Positions 25,676 to 33,982 of a stretch of DNA of 64,000 nucleotides are shown piece by piece (position 1 is the first letter of the stretch; each line of letters opens with the position of its first letter). The translations under genes and the position numbers were made by a program. This DNA comes from Treponema sp. (lineage in GTDB: Bacteria > Spirochaetota > Spirochaetia > Treponematales > Treponemataceae), in assembly GCA_018385415.1 (NCBI GenBank), contig JAHAZA010000092.1, forward strand, positions 1-64,000, read 5' to 3'. The notes below the pieces were generated by a model. It ran no database searches. It was not told the origin of the DNA and worked only from the letters and a program-made list of their open reading frames with translations.

Positions 25676-27421
25676 TTACTGTGCTGCAACTTCTCTGTAG
25701 TAGAGTTTAATGATTTCGTGCTGTGACTTATGTCTTGATTTAAGCAAAAGTCCACGCATTGACGATCTGTAAACATAACCAGAAGAGTTGTAGATTTCGA
25801 ACTGTGGGTCTGTTCTGAAGTCCATGTTGTAGATCTGGATTCTTCTGAATGGATTGATTCCAATTATCATTACATAGTGTGTAAGTCCAAGTGGGAAGTC
25901 AATATCAACAAACAGAGTTCTGTTTTCATCCTGAGTAATCTTGATATCACGGGCAATTGTCCATGCCCAGATTGTAGTTCCGTCAAGATCTCTAATCTTA
26001 GCAAAATGTGGGTAGTAAGGATTGTCGTGAACTGCAATTGGATAGATTTCACACATTGTGCGTAAATCAAGACCTGCCAGGTCTGACAGATATGAGTTAA
26101 CAATCAGGTATCCGCATTTTTCCACATTATCCATACCCTCAACTGTTCCGTATTCAATAAAAGCATCCCCGGCATTAACAGCTGCTATTACAGAAAGATT
26201 TGTATCATTTTCTGCAAGGCGAATCTTGTTGTTATCAAGTTTGCAGGAATCTGTAATCTTCTTTATACAAGGTTCAAGAACAGGAACAAGCTTTTCTGCA
26301 TTTGCTGATTCAGCAGTTTTTAATACAGCATATACGTGAAGAATTCCTGCAGCCTGTGCAACTGTGAAGTTGTTGTTTGTAAGAGAAGCAGGCATTGAAA
26401 GAACTCTGGCTACTTCTGGATCGTTTTCATTAATTACAAAGTAATCAGCAATATTGCCTGTTGTGAAAACATCGCAGGATGATGCCTGCAATGCATGAGA
26501 AACCATGCTCTTGTAATTTTCCATCTGCATTTCTAGGCTTGGAGCGACCTTTGCCAGAGTTCCAAAGAATGGAGCTGACTGGTAAGTTCGCTTTGTTCCC
26601 TTTGTAAATGAAGCAGGAACTGTATTTATTGCTTCGTTGTATCTTCCTGCATTGCTCATTGCGGCAGCATATGCAATAACTGTCTGTTCAGAAAGGGAAG
26701 AAGCAAAAGAAACATCGCTCTGGCTCAATCTCATAAACTCAGAAATAATTGTTGCACTTAACGTATTAAGGGAATTCTGCCATTCTGCTTTTGATGCTCC
26801 GGCAAGGTTTGCAACAGCATCGATAGAGAACTCTGTCTGTTTTACGTAAGAACGGTAGCTGGCAAATTTAGAGTTCTGAAGAAGCAGAAGCCTTGAGTCC
26901 TGAAGCATAGGAGCCAAAAGTGAGTAAGAGGAATTTTTCCCTTCTACAATTGCCTGCTTAGCCTTCTGGTCTGTAAATGAATAGCCGGTTAATGGCTTTG
27001 TAATCAAAGAAACATAGCTGATTTTTGCAGGAAAATCTGCAGTAATAATCAGTGGTGAATTTGCAGCAACCTCTGATAAGGAGAAAGTAATTGTAATGTC
27101 ATCGTCAAAAATGAGTGATAAGGAATTTTCAGTTTCCTCATAAGTTTTAAGAACAGCTTTTCTTGTGGAATCACCAACAACGTATTCAACGGAATTTGAA
27201 TCATCTCCAGTAAATTGAATACCATTATAGGCAATCTGAAACTGATTCTTTAAAGCAGCTGATCCATCAGTAGATTCTGCTTCTACCAATGTAACCCTCA
27301 TTGAACGAATTGTTTTTCTTATGATAGAATCGCTTCTAAATTGAATTACAAAAATGCCGACAATAATAACGGCGTAGAGGACAATCAGTCCCAGTGACTT
27401 TCTGACAATATGTTTACGCAT
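25676..27421 (-). CDS. membrane-anchored extracytoplasmic protein of unknown function
   Basis: A 581-residue protein. One N-terminal membrane helix (about 9-27, LGLIVLYAVIIVGIFVIQF) acts as an uncleaved anchor. The remaining ~550 residues should lie outside the membrane. Residues ~30-160 are strand-rich; ~190-430 look helical and repeat-like (alanine-rich helices); the C-terminal ~100 residues are aromatic and strand-rich (DFPLGLTHYVMIIGINPFRRIQIYNMDFRTD). I do not recognise the family. It diverges from the TPR gene. Its -10 TAAAAT ends 8 nt before the ATG with a -35 TTGATT at a 17-nt spacer and no Shine-Dalgarno, so the mRNA is probably leaderless. Confidence 0.7.
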   Translation of the reverse strand: MRKHIVRKSLGLIVLYAVIIVGIFVIQFRSDSIIRKTIRSMRVTLVEAESTDGSAALKNQFQIAYNGIQFTGDDSNSVEYVVGDSTRKAVLKTYEETENSLSLIFDDDITITFSLSEVAANSPLIITADFPAKISYVSLITKPLTGYSFTDQKAKQAIVEGKNSSYSLLAPMLQDSRLLLLQNSKFASYRSYVKQTEFSIDAVANLAGASKAEWQNSLNTLSATIISEFMRLSQSDVSFASSLSEQTVIAYAAAMSNAGRYNEAINTVPASFTKGTKRTYQSAPFFGTLAKVAPSLEMQMENYKSMVSHALQASSCDVFTTGNIADYFVINENDPEVARVLSMPASLTNNNFTVAQAAGILHVYAVLKTAESANAEKLVPVLEPCIKKITDSCKLDNNKIRLAENDTNLSVIAAVNAGDAFIEYGTVEGMDNVEKCGYLIVNSYLSDLAGLDLRTMCEIYPIAVHDNPYYPHFAKIRDLDGTTIWAWTIARDIKITQDENRTLFVDIDFPLGLTHYVMIIGINPFRRIQIYNMDFRTDPQFEIYNSSGYVYRSSMRGLLLKSRHKSQHEIIKLYYREVAAQ

Positions 27422-27458
27422 TTGATGTCATTTTAGTCAACAAAATAGGGAAAATCAA
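27422..27458 (-). promoter_or_regulatory. near-leaderless promoter of the 581-residue envelope gene
   Basis: On the minus strand TTGATT (27458-27453), a 17-nt spacer and TAAAAT (27435-27430) are followed after 8 nt by the ATG. The start of transcription is expected 1-2 nt before the start codon. Confidence 0.65.
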
Positions 27459-27501
27459 CTGTTTGACCTGCTTTTTTAGAAACAGCGCCCGGGATATAAA
27501 A

Positions 27502-28899
27502 ATGAGTAGTAAAGCAAAAGTTATCGCATTGATTCTTTCTTCGGCAATGGCCATGAATGCCTACTGTGCCGAAATGTCCAGTAAAGATGCTCCCAAGGAA
27601 AAGGCTAAGCCTGTAAATACAAAGGTGGAATTTGTACAGAAGCTTCAGAATCTTCTTAATTCCGGAGATTTAGATGCAGCCATTGCATCATTTGATTCAC
27701 TTTCCGATGAAAATACAAAAGATTCCGATCTTATGCTTATAAAAGCATCACTTCTTATTTCATCAGGGAAAACTTCTGACGCATTAAAGGTTCTTGATGC
27801 CCTTGAAGAAAATGATCCTTCAAATATTGAAGTTCTAGAAATGAAAATTGTTGCTGCAAAAGCTCAGGGCTCAAAAGGAACTTCGGCTAAAAAAGCAGCT
27901 ATTTCCAAAGTGATTGCACTTGATCCTAACAATGCAACTGCAAATATTGAACTTGCCCAGGAACAGGTAATCAATCACAAATATAAATTTGCAAGAAATT
28001 ACTATAAAAAAGCACTGATCAGTTCTCCAAAAGATCCTGGTGCACTTTTCGGATATGGACAGACTTCTTATTATCTTAACGATATTGATGAAGCAAGAAT
28101 TGCATTCAAGAAAATGCTTGCCCTTAATCCAAACGCAGCCATCGCTTATCAGTATTTAGGAAAGCTGGAAGCAGAAGATGAAAACTACAAAGCCGCACTT
28201 GAATACATCAACAAGGCAATTGAAATCGAAGATGATAACTATGACTTCTATATGGATCTAGGAACATATTCCCGCTACAGAGGAAAATTTGCTGATGCAG
28301 AAAAGGCCTGGACAAAGGCTATTTCAATAAATCCTGAATATTTTCTTGCATATACATATCGTGCGGGGCTTTACGATGAACAGAATAAGCTGGACCTTGC
28401 ATTAAACGATTACCGCAAGGTTGTGGAAACAAATCCAAAGTATTACTTTGCTTACGAAGCACTTGGAATTTTAGCATGGCATGCAGAAAGCTATGATGAG
28501 GCTCGCAAGGCATTTGAAACTGCTTACAGTTACAATAAAGAAAATGTATCTTATCCATTGATGATTGCAGCCTGTTACATCAAAGCAGGTCAGCTTCAGA
28601 AAGCAAAATTATTCCTTCAACAGGTTATGAAAGGAATGGCTGATAAACAGACTGTTGAATTTTCTATGGTCAGACTTTATCATGATCAGGGACCGGGAAA
28701 TGCAGAAAATGATCTTGCAATCAAAATTCCTAAAATCGACAAAACAACACCAAAAGGAAAAATGCTTTTCTATTTTGCACTGTACTACGATCTTAAAGGT
28801 GTAAATACACTTGCAGCAAAATATTATGCAGAAGTTAAAAATATGAACAGTCCGATGTTCTTTGAATATCGTCTTGCTGAATGGAGTCTTGAAAAATGA
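27502..28899 (+). CDS. secreted TPR-repeat protein
   Basis: A 465-residue protein with a signal peptide (MSSKAKVIALILSSAMAMNAYCAE; cleavage near AYC-AE, weak as a lipobox). From ~35 onward it consists of about ten tetratricopeptide repeats (clear units: FARNYYKKALISSPKDPGAL, AKIAFKKMLALNPNA-type, YEDALEYINKAIEIEDDNY-type). It is likely a periplasmic protein-interaction scaffold. I choose ATG 27502, since the upstream in-frame TTG at 27463 would break the signal peptide. No clear Shine-Dalgarno is seen; GGGAT lies close by. The stop overlaps the next ATG (ATGA), so it is coupled with the TraB-family gene. Confidence 0.8.
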   Translation: MSSKAKVIALILSSAMAMNAYCAEMSSKDAPKEKAKPVNTKVEFVQKLQNLLNSGDLDAAIASFDSLSDENTKDSDLMLIKASLLISSGKTSDALKVLDALEENDPSNIEVLEMKIVAAKAQGSKGTSAKKAAISKVIALDPNNATANIELAQEQVINHKYKFARNYYKKALISSPKDPGALFGYGQTSYYLNDIDEARIAFKKMLALNPNAAIAYQYLGKLEAEDENYKAALEYINKAIEIEDDNYDFYMDLGTYSRYRGKFADAEKAWTKAISINPEYFLAYTYRAGLYDEQNKLDLALNDYRKVVETNPKYYFAYEALGILAWHAESYDEARKAFETAYSYNKENVSYPLMIAACYIKAGQLQKAKLFLQQVMKGMADKQTVEFSMVRLYHDQGPGNAENDLAIKIPKIDKTTPKGKMLFYFALYYDLKGVNTLAAKYYAEVKNMNSPMFFEYRLAEWSLEK

Positions 28900-30107
28900 G
28901 TGGAACTAAACAGGTTCTTGAATTAAACGGTAGAAAAATAATTCTGATTGGTACAGCGCATGTATCAAAAGAAAGTATTGAAGAAGTTGAAAAAGAAATA
29001 AACGATACAAAACCAGACTGCGTTGCAATCGAACTAGACCAGAAAAGATATGATGCAATGATGGATCCAGAAAGCTGGAAGAAATTAGATGTAATTCAGG
29101 TATTGAAAAACAAGCAGGGATTTTTAATGCTTGCAAATCTTGTACTTGGATCATTCCAGCGCCGTATGGGGCAGAACGTTGGTGTAAAGCCGGGTGACGA
29201 AATGATGGCAGCTATTAACTGTGCAAAAGCGTTAAACATTCCTTTTACACTTGTTGATCGTCCTATTCAGGTTACACTCCGCCGTGCATGGGCAAAGAAC
29301 TCCTTCTGGGGAAAGTGCAAGCTTCTTGCATCTTTAGTTGCCAGTGCATTTGATGACGAAGAAATTTCAGAGGAACAGATTGAAGCGCTCAAAAAAGAGA
29401 ATGAAATGGATACCATGATGAAAGAGCTTTCTGATTACCTTCCAAAGGTAAAAGAAGTTCTTATTGATGAGCGGGATATTTATCTTGCTTCCCATATCTG
29501 GGAATCTAAAGGTGATACAGTAGTTGCAGTTCTTGGTGCGGGGCATCTTCCTGGTGTTCAGGCACATCTTGAAAAAATTGCAAAAGAAAATGTATCAACA
29601 GATACAACAGAAATTGAATCAATTCCAAAAGGTTCTGTGGGCAGTAAAATTGCAGCATGGATTATTCCTGTTCTTATTATTGCTCTTATTGTACTGGGCT
29701 TTTTTATGGGTAATGAAAAAGTAGGAAAGGATATGATCCTTGACTGGGTAATCTGGAATGCCGCACTTTCTGGTGCCGGTGCACTTATTGCAGGTGGTAA
29801 TCCGCTTGCTGTTCTTACTGCTATGGTTGCATCTCCGATTACTTCTCTTAATCCATTGATTGGTGTTGGAATGTTCTCTGGAATCGTGCAGGCAGTAATG
29901 AATAAACCAAAGGTAAGCGACATGGAAACATTACAGGGTGATGTATCAAGTCTTAAAGGCTGGTACAAAAACCGGGTGCTTAGAGTATTCCTTGTGTTCA
30001 TCCTTTCTTCACTTGGATCAGTTGCAGGAACATTTATCGGTATTCCGACAATTGTTTCAGAACTTACACCACATCTTAAAGCATGGTTTGAAGCTTTGAA
30101 AAAATAG
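28896..30107 (+). CDS. TraB/PrgY-family membrane protein
   Basis: A 403-residue protein. The N-terminal domain (~1-235) has the TraB signature: ILIGTAHVSKESIEEVE, CVAIELDQKRYDAM and GDTVVAVLGAGHLPGVQAHLE near its end, with conserved His/Glu residues suggesting a metal-dependent hydrolase. The C-terminal ~160 residues hold about four to five membrane helices. Founders of the family shut down pheromone (PrgY/TraB of enterococci); chromosomal members in other phyla have no proven role. Translationally coupled to the TPR gene. Confidence 0.85.
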   Translation: MSGTKQVLELNGRKIILIGTAHVSKESIEEVEKEINDTKPDCVAIELDQKRYDAMMDPESWKKLDVIQVLKNKQGFLMLANLVLGSFQRRMGQNVGVKPGDEMMAAINCAKALNIPFTLVDRPIQVTLRRAWAKNSFWGKCKLLASLVASAFDDEEISEEQIEALKKENEMDTMMKELSDYLPKVKEVLIDERDIYLASHIWESKGDTVVAVLGAGHLPGVQAHLEKIAKENVSTDTTEIESIPKGSVGSKIAAWIIPVLIIALIVLGFFMGNEKVGKDMILDWVIWNAALSGAGALIAGGNPLAVLTAMVASPITSLNPLIGVGMFSGIVQAVMNKPKVSDMETLQGDVSSLKGWYKNRVLRVFLVFILSSLGSVAGTFIGIPTIVSELTPHLKAWFEALKK

Positions 30108-30110
30108 AAT

Positions 30111-30243
30111 AAAAAAGGGGGCTGACCAAAAAGTATAGGCAAGCAGAACTTGATTCAGCATCTACGCTATATACAGTGCATAGATTCCGAAACGAGTTCG
30201 GAATGACGCTACGCAACGAACTTTTTGGACAGCCCCTTTTTTT
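30111..30243. terminator. large bidirectional hairpin with embedded palindrome
   Basis: The arms at 30111-30134 and 30220-30243 (AAAAAAGGGG...CCAAAAAGT and its near complement, one bulge and one mismatch) enclose ~85 nt. An A-run and a T-run make it a terminator for both the TraB-family gene and radA. Within the loop ATTCCGAA (30184-30191) pairs with TTCGGAAT (30197-30204), followed by GACG, like REP-type dispersed palindromes. The loop insert may be a small mobile or repeated element. Confidence 0.7.
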
Positions 30244-30270
30244 GCTTTATACAGATCCGTATCAGTCACA

Positions 30271-31623
30271 TTATTTAAAAGTCTTCTTTATCAATTCATG
30301 AACATCTTTTACCGCGATTACGCCATCCTCTTTTTCAGGCGCTACAATAGTTGTGTAGCCAAGACTTGCTGCCGTTTTTGCACGCTGTTTAATTCTTCCT
30401 ACCGGACGAATTTCTCCGGCCAGCGAAAGTTCTCCGATAACTACACTGTTACCAGAAAGTGCAACTCCTGACCGTGCAGAATAAAGACTGGCCGCAAGGG
30501 CTGCATCAATGGCACTTTCTGTAAGCCGAATTCCTCCAGCTACATTTACATAAATATCATGGTCAGAAAAGCGAAGCCCTGTCTGTTTTTCAAGAACTGC
30601 AGCAACTCGGCTTACTCTGGCACTATCAATTTTTTCAGAATAAACACGGGTCAGTGTTGATTTGGCTGGAACTGTCAGCGCCTGAATCTCCACAAGAAAA
30701 ACCCTTGTTCCTTCAAATACCGCTGAAACAGAAACCCCCGCAGGAATTGCACCTTCACGGCGGGTAATAAACATGGTGCTTGGATCAGTTACCGCCACGA
30801 GTCCTTTTGCCGTCATTTCAAAAATTCCAAGCTCATCAACTGAACCAAAACGATTTTTATATGCACGTAAAAATCTGATTTCGTCATTGTTTCTTTCAAA
30901 GGAAATTACAGTGTCCACCATGTGTTCCAGAGCTTTAGGACCAGCAATGTTTCCGTCTTTTGTAACATGACATGTCATGATAAGAACAGAGTCGTGTTCT
31001 TTAACCCAGCCTACAAGCTCATTTGTGCAGTATTTAAGCTGGTTTACAGTTCCGGGAATTATTCCCCCTTCAATTGAATACACTGTCTGGATTGAATCGA
31101 TTATTACAAGTCGTGGTTTTAATTCATTCAAGGCATCGAGAATATCTTCAAGGCGCATTGTAGGCATAATCTGAATATTTGTGCAGTCAACGCCAAGGCG
31201 GTTTGCCCGAGCCTTGATTTGGCTTGAAGATTCTTCACCTGAAACGTAAAGAACAAGGTCTGCCTGGGTTTTAGAAAAACTTGAAGCAGTCTGCAGAAGT
31301 AAAGTTGATTTACCGATACCAGGTTCGCCGCCTAAAAGAATGGCAGACCGTTTTGTTGCCCCTGAACCGCCTAAAACTCTGTCAAATTCTTCGATGCCGG
31401 TTGGGTAGCGGTCATCGTCCATGGCAACTACCGAAGACAATGGGACCGGCTTTACCTTTGTAGCAATCTGGCCTGGTGCCACAGATGAAAGGGCATTAGG
31501 GTCAGTAATGCATTCCTCCAGTGTGTTCCAGGAACTGCATTCAGGACAGCGTCCGAGCCAGCGTGGCTGAACAAATCCACAGTTTGAGCATTTATAGCTG
31601 ATCTGTACTTTTTTCTTTGCCAT
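30271..31623 (-). CDS. radA: DNA repair protein RadA
   Basis: A 450-residue RecA-like ATPase that drives branch migration in recombination. Zinc finger CSNCGFVQPRWLGRCPEC (residues ~9-27), Walker A LLGGEPGIGKSTLL, Walker B LVIIDSIQT, the RadA-specific KNRFG motif (RAYKNRFGS) and a Lon-like C-terminal domain are all present. I start at ATG 31623 (AAAGGA upstream, MAKKKVQISYKC), not at an upstream in-frame ATG that lies within the preceding gene. It follows the NusG-II gene by 25 nt. Confidence 0.95.
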   Translation of the reverse strand: MAKKKVQISYKCSNCGFVQPRWLGRCPECSSWNTLEECITDPNALSSVAPGQIATKVKPVPLSSVVAMDDDRYPTGIEEFDRVLGGSGATKRSAILLGGEPGIGKSTLLLQTASSFSKTQADLVLYVSGEESSSQIKARANRLGVDCTNIQIMPTMRLEDILDALNELKPRLVIIDSIQTVYSIEGGIIPGTVNQLKYCTNELVGWVKEHDSVLIMTCHVTKDGNIAGPKALEHMVDTVISFERNNDEIRFLRAYKNRFGSVDELGIFEMTAKGLVAVTDPSTMFITRREGAIPAGVSVSAVFEGTRVFLVEIQALTVPAKSTLTRVYSEKIDSARVSRVAAVLEKQTGLRFSDHDIYVNVAGGIRLTESAIDAALAASLYSARSGVALSGNSVVIGELSLAGEIRPVGRIKQRAKTAASLGYTTIVAPEKEDGVIAVKDVHELIKKTFK

Positions 31624-31648
31624 TGTATATTCCTTTGACTTATAAATA

Positions 31649-32047
31649 TTAAAACGAAATTGCATCAGGTTCGTTAGATTTTTCAGCATCCTGACCGCTG
31701 TCTTTTATGACAACAATCACCTGATTAGGTGCGCAGCAAAGCCATTGGCCGGCTTTTGAAATTTTCCCCTGATGAATACAGGTTTTATTGCTGCATGGCG
31801 AACTCATTATAGAAGCTGTATTATCAAGAATTTTAATTTTGGTCTGTCCGAGAGTGCCTTCCACGGAAAATTCCCTGTTTGAGGCCATATCGTAGGTATA
31901 GATTTCCTCTGGTGTTGAAATTTCAATAATCAATTTCTGTGCCTTTGTTTTTATCATACTAAAGAATATGATAAAAGTTACCAAAAATAGTAAAATTGTA
32001 ACAAAATCTAAAGGTTTTAATAGAAAATTGTGCTTTTTTATTGACAT
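31649..32047 (-). CDS. membrane-anchored NusG domain II protein
   Basis: A 132-residue protein with one N-terminal membrane helix (about 12-33) and an extracytoplasmic beta-barrel. The pattern FSVEGTLGQTKIKILDN, SPCSNKTCIHQG and QWLCCAPNQVIVVI, with four or five Cys, is the NusG_II (DUF) family seen in spirochaetes and Firmicutes, often near electron-transport or thiamine genes. Function unknown. It lies upstream of radA. The start codon overlaps the -35 box of a candidate plus-strand RNA promoter. Confidence 0.75.
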   Translation of the reverse strand: MSIKKHNFLLKPLDFVTILLFLVTFIIFFSMIKTKAQKLIIEISTPEEIYTYDMASNREFSVEGTLGQTKIKILDNTASIMSSPCSNKTCIHQGKISKAGQWLCCAPNQVIVVIKDSGQDAEKSNEPDAISF

Positions 32048-32069
32048 TCAACCCAACTCGTTGTATCTT
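32041..32069 (+). promoter_or_regulatory. promoter of candidate small RNA
   Basis: TTGACA (32041-32046), a 17-nt spacer and TATCTT (32064-32069) stand on the plus strand although both neighbouring genes are on minus. Transcription is expected near 32076. Confidence 0.55.
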
Positions 32070-32075
32070 AATCCT

Positions 32076-32170
32076 AGCTTGTAAATAAGCTGATAAACTC
32101 TCTCCGATGTCCAGCTTGCTGGACGGTAGAGCTCTTGGAAAGCGTTGCTCTTCGAGAGCTCTATTTTTTT
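32076..32170 (+). ncRNA. candidate ~95-nt structured small RNA
   Basis: Downstream of the promoter at 32041-32069 come three local hairpins: AGCTT/AAGCT near the 5' end, GTCCAGC-TT-GCTGGAC flanked by CTCT/AGAG, and a ~15-bp final stem (AGAGCTCT with AGAGCTCT, extended inward) followed by eight T. This is a complete transcription unit with no ORF. It lacks the conserved SRP RNA apical loop and does not match any RNA I know. The minus strand has no T-run after these stems, so a terminator for cysE is a poorer explanation. Confidence 0.45.
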
Positions 32171-32206
32171 TAAATCAGAAGATATTCTTTAATTTTAGCA
32201 ATTTTC

Positions 32207-33070
32207 TTACTTAATTGTGAGAACTGTTCCTGCTGGGACCGATTTAGTAACCCATGTGTTACCACCGATTGTAGATCCTTTTCCGATTACGGTTTCACCA
32301 CCAAGGATAGTAGCTCCGGCATAAATTGTTACGTCATCTTCAACTGTAGGATGGCGTTTTTTATTCTGCAGATCTTTCTTTACGCTCAGAGCTCCCAATG
32401 TGACGCCCTGATAGATTTTTACGTTATTCCCAATAACTGTTGTTTCACCGATAACGATGCCCGTCCCATGATCTATACAGAAGCTTTCACCGATTGTAGC
32501 CCCTGGATGAATATCAATACCAGTTTTTCCATGAACATGTTCGCTCATAATACGTGGAATCACAGGTACCCCATTTATGAATAAAAAGTGAGCAAGACGA
32601 TGAACCACAATTGCTTCCAAACCTGGATAGGAAAGTATAACTTCTTCAGGGCTATGGGCTGCAGGATCTCCAAGATATGCGGCCTTTACATCAAGCTGGA
32701 TTTTTCGTCTTATTTCAGGAATTTCCTGAATCAGGGCAAATACAACTTTTTCTGCAAGTTTATAGCAGTGGGAATTTTGAATGTCCTGGACGGTTGCGTT
32801 TTTTTCCGCAACTGTAAACAGAAGAGCCTTCTGTATTTCTCTTGTTAAAATAGAAATGATTCTGTTTACATGAAGGCCTGTTACATAACGGAGATTGCCG
32901 GTTTCAATATTTTCCTCATACTTGAATCCTGGAAAAATGAGAGACTGTAAATCCTGAACCACAGAAACAACATTCTGTCTGTTAGGAAAGTTTTCAGCAC
33001 CTGAACGGTTGATGCCGCCATGCTGCTCATAAGATTCCATGATGTTATTTATTAAGCCGTCAATATTCAT
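32207..33070 (-). CDS. cysE: serine O-acetyltransferase
   Basis: A 287-residue cytosolic enzyme making O-acetylserine for cysteine synthesis. The C-terminal half is a left-handed beta-helix of hexapeptide repeats (GIDIHPGATIGESFCIDHG, catalytic His/Asp in IDHGTG, VIGNNVKIYQGVTLG), and the first ~140 residues form the helical SAT domain. Slightly long but normal for the EpsC-type SAT of anaerobes. GGAGG lies before the ATG. No cysK is adjacent. An inverted repeat (GTTATT/AATAAC, 33083-33097) lies in its leader. Confidence 0.93.
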   Translation of the reverse strand: MNIDGLINNIMESYEQHGGINRSGAENFPNRQNVVSVVQDLQSLIFPGFKYEENIETGNLRYVTGLHVNRIISILTREIQKALLFTVAEKNATVQDIQNSHCYKLAEKVVFALIQEIPEIRRKIQLDVKAAYLGDPAAHSPEEVILSYPGLEAIVVHRLAHFLFINGVPVIPRIMSEHVHGKTGIDIHPGATIGESFCIDHGTGIVIGETTVIGNNVKIYQGVTLGALSVKKDLQNKKRHPTVEDDVTIYAGATILGGETVIGKGSTIGGNTWVTKSVPAGTVLTIK

Positions 33071-33208
33071 AAAAAAAGGCCTCCGTTATTAAAAATAACA
33101 ATAGCATAAAATCGTTTAAAGTTCTATTATAAACATAGTAAACAAAATTTCTGTGTGTATATTGTTAAAAGAAATTTTTGGAAATTCACAAAAAAATCTT
33201 TCTTCTTA

Positions 33209-33237
33209 TTGACAGAAAGTATTCAGTTGTGTATATT
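33209..33237 (+). promoter_or_regulatory. promoter of tRNA-Thr
   Basis: A perfect TTGACA (33209-33214), a 17-nt spacer and TATATT (33232-33237) lie about 30 nt before the tRNA. Confidence 0.8.
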
Positions 33238-33268
33238 TCTAAAACACATCATTTTCATTGGGTTTTTT

Positions 33269-33341
33269 GCCCTTGTAGCTCAGTCGGTAGAGCGCAACCA
33301 TGGTAAGGTTGAGGTCTGCGGTCCGATTCCGCACGGGGGCT
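33269..33341 (+). tRNA. tRNA-Thr (GGT)
   Basis: A complete cloverleaf: acceptor GCCCTTG with CGGGGGC, D arm GCTCAGTCGGTAGAGC, anticodon stem CAACC/GGTTG with loop ATGGTAA (anticodon GGT, reading ACC/ACT), T arm TGCGGTCCGATTCCGCA. CCA is not encoded. It precedes rpmG, as in many bacteria. Confidence 0.95.
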
Positions 33342-33416
33342 ATATATAAGGGAAAAATGATAGTGGCGTAAAATAAACAAAATAAAAACGAAATTGTTTT
33401 TTTAGGAGTATATATT

Positions 33417-33593
33417 ATGGGAAGCAAGAAAAAAGGTGCTGTTGAACTTATCGCTTTACAGTGTTCAGAATGCAAACGCAAGAATTATACAACATCTAAG
33501 AACCGCAAAAACATCCAGGGTAAGCTCGAATTGAACAAATACTGCCCATGGGACAAGAAGCACACATTGCACAAAGAAACAAAGATTAAATAA
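33417..33593 (+). CDS. rpmG: 50S ribosomal protein L33
   Basis: A 58-residue protein: [15 protein letters not shown], then [17 protein letters not shown], then [25 protein letters not shown] stands 8 nt before the ATG. Zinc-type L33 proteins have two CxxC pairs; here the first is intact (CSEC) but the second reads CPWD, so the fourth ligand is Asp. Lies between tRNA-Thr and tRNA-Trp, upstream of secE, the standard position. Confidence 0.95.
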   Translation: MGSKKKGAVELIALQCSECKRKNYTTSKNRKNIQGKLELNKYCPWDKKHTLHKETKIK

Positions 33594-33596
33594 TTT

Positions 33597-33624
33597 TTGT
33601 TAATTAAAAATTGATAATTATACT
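33597..33624 (+). promoter_or_regulatory. promoter of tRNA-Trp / secE run
   Basis: TTGTTA (33597-33602), a 16-nt spacer and TATACT (33619-33624) lie about 30 nt before tRNA-Trp. It may drive the tRNA and the following secE-nusG-rpl genes. Confidence 0.6.
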
Positions 33625-33655
33625 GTTTCAGGATTCTGGACAGTTAGTTATATTT

Positions 33656-33728
33656 AGGTCAGTAGTTCAGTTGGTAGAGCATCGGTCTCCAAAACCGAGT
33701 GTCGCGGGTTCGAGTCCTGCCTGGCCTG
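33656..33728 (+). tRNA. tRNA-Trp (CCA)
   Basis: Acceptor AGGTCAG with CTGGCCT, D arm GTTCAGTTGGTAGAGC, anticodon stem TCGGT/ACCGA with loop CTCCAAA (anticodon CCA), T arm CGGGTTCGAGTCCTG. It sits directly before secE, a widely conserved arrangement. Confidence 0.96.
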
Positions 33729-33769
33729 TTATATTAATTTATCCTTAAATAGGAACAGTCGAGGAAGTT

Positions 33770-33970
33770 ATGGCTAAGAAAACAAACGAAACTAAAAAAT
33801 CAAACTTTTTTAGAGAAAGTGTTGGCGAATTGAAAAAAGTAACATGGCCAACAAAAGATGATGTTTTGGCTTCTGTAGGTGTTGTACTTGTTTTGACTAT
33901 TCTTATGGCTATCATTCTTGGAGCTTTAGACTTAGGCTTTACACAGTTGTTCACCCTCTTGATGAAATAG
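33770..33970 (+). CDS. secE: preprotein translocase subunit SecE
   Basis: A 66-residue short-form SecE with one membrane helix (~37-60) preceded by the conserved amphipathic ELKKVTWPTKDDVL. It clamps the SecY channel in the inner membrane. It lies between tRNA-Trp and nusG, the standard order. The Shine-Dalgarno is GAGGAAG. Confidence 0.95.
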   Translation: MAKKTNETKKSNFFRESVGELKKVTWPTKDDVLASVGVVLVLTILMAIILGALDLGFTQLFTLLMK

Positions 33971-33982
33971 GAGGAACCTTTA

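Noticed and set aside
27495..27504. Leaderless start for the TPR gene (TATAAA next to ATG)
   Set aside because: The box ends only 1 nt before the ATG, so transcription would start inside the gene, and no -35 fits.
32076..32170. SRP (4.5S) RNA
   Set aside because: The conserved GGAAGCAGCC-type apical loop is missing.
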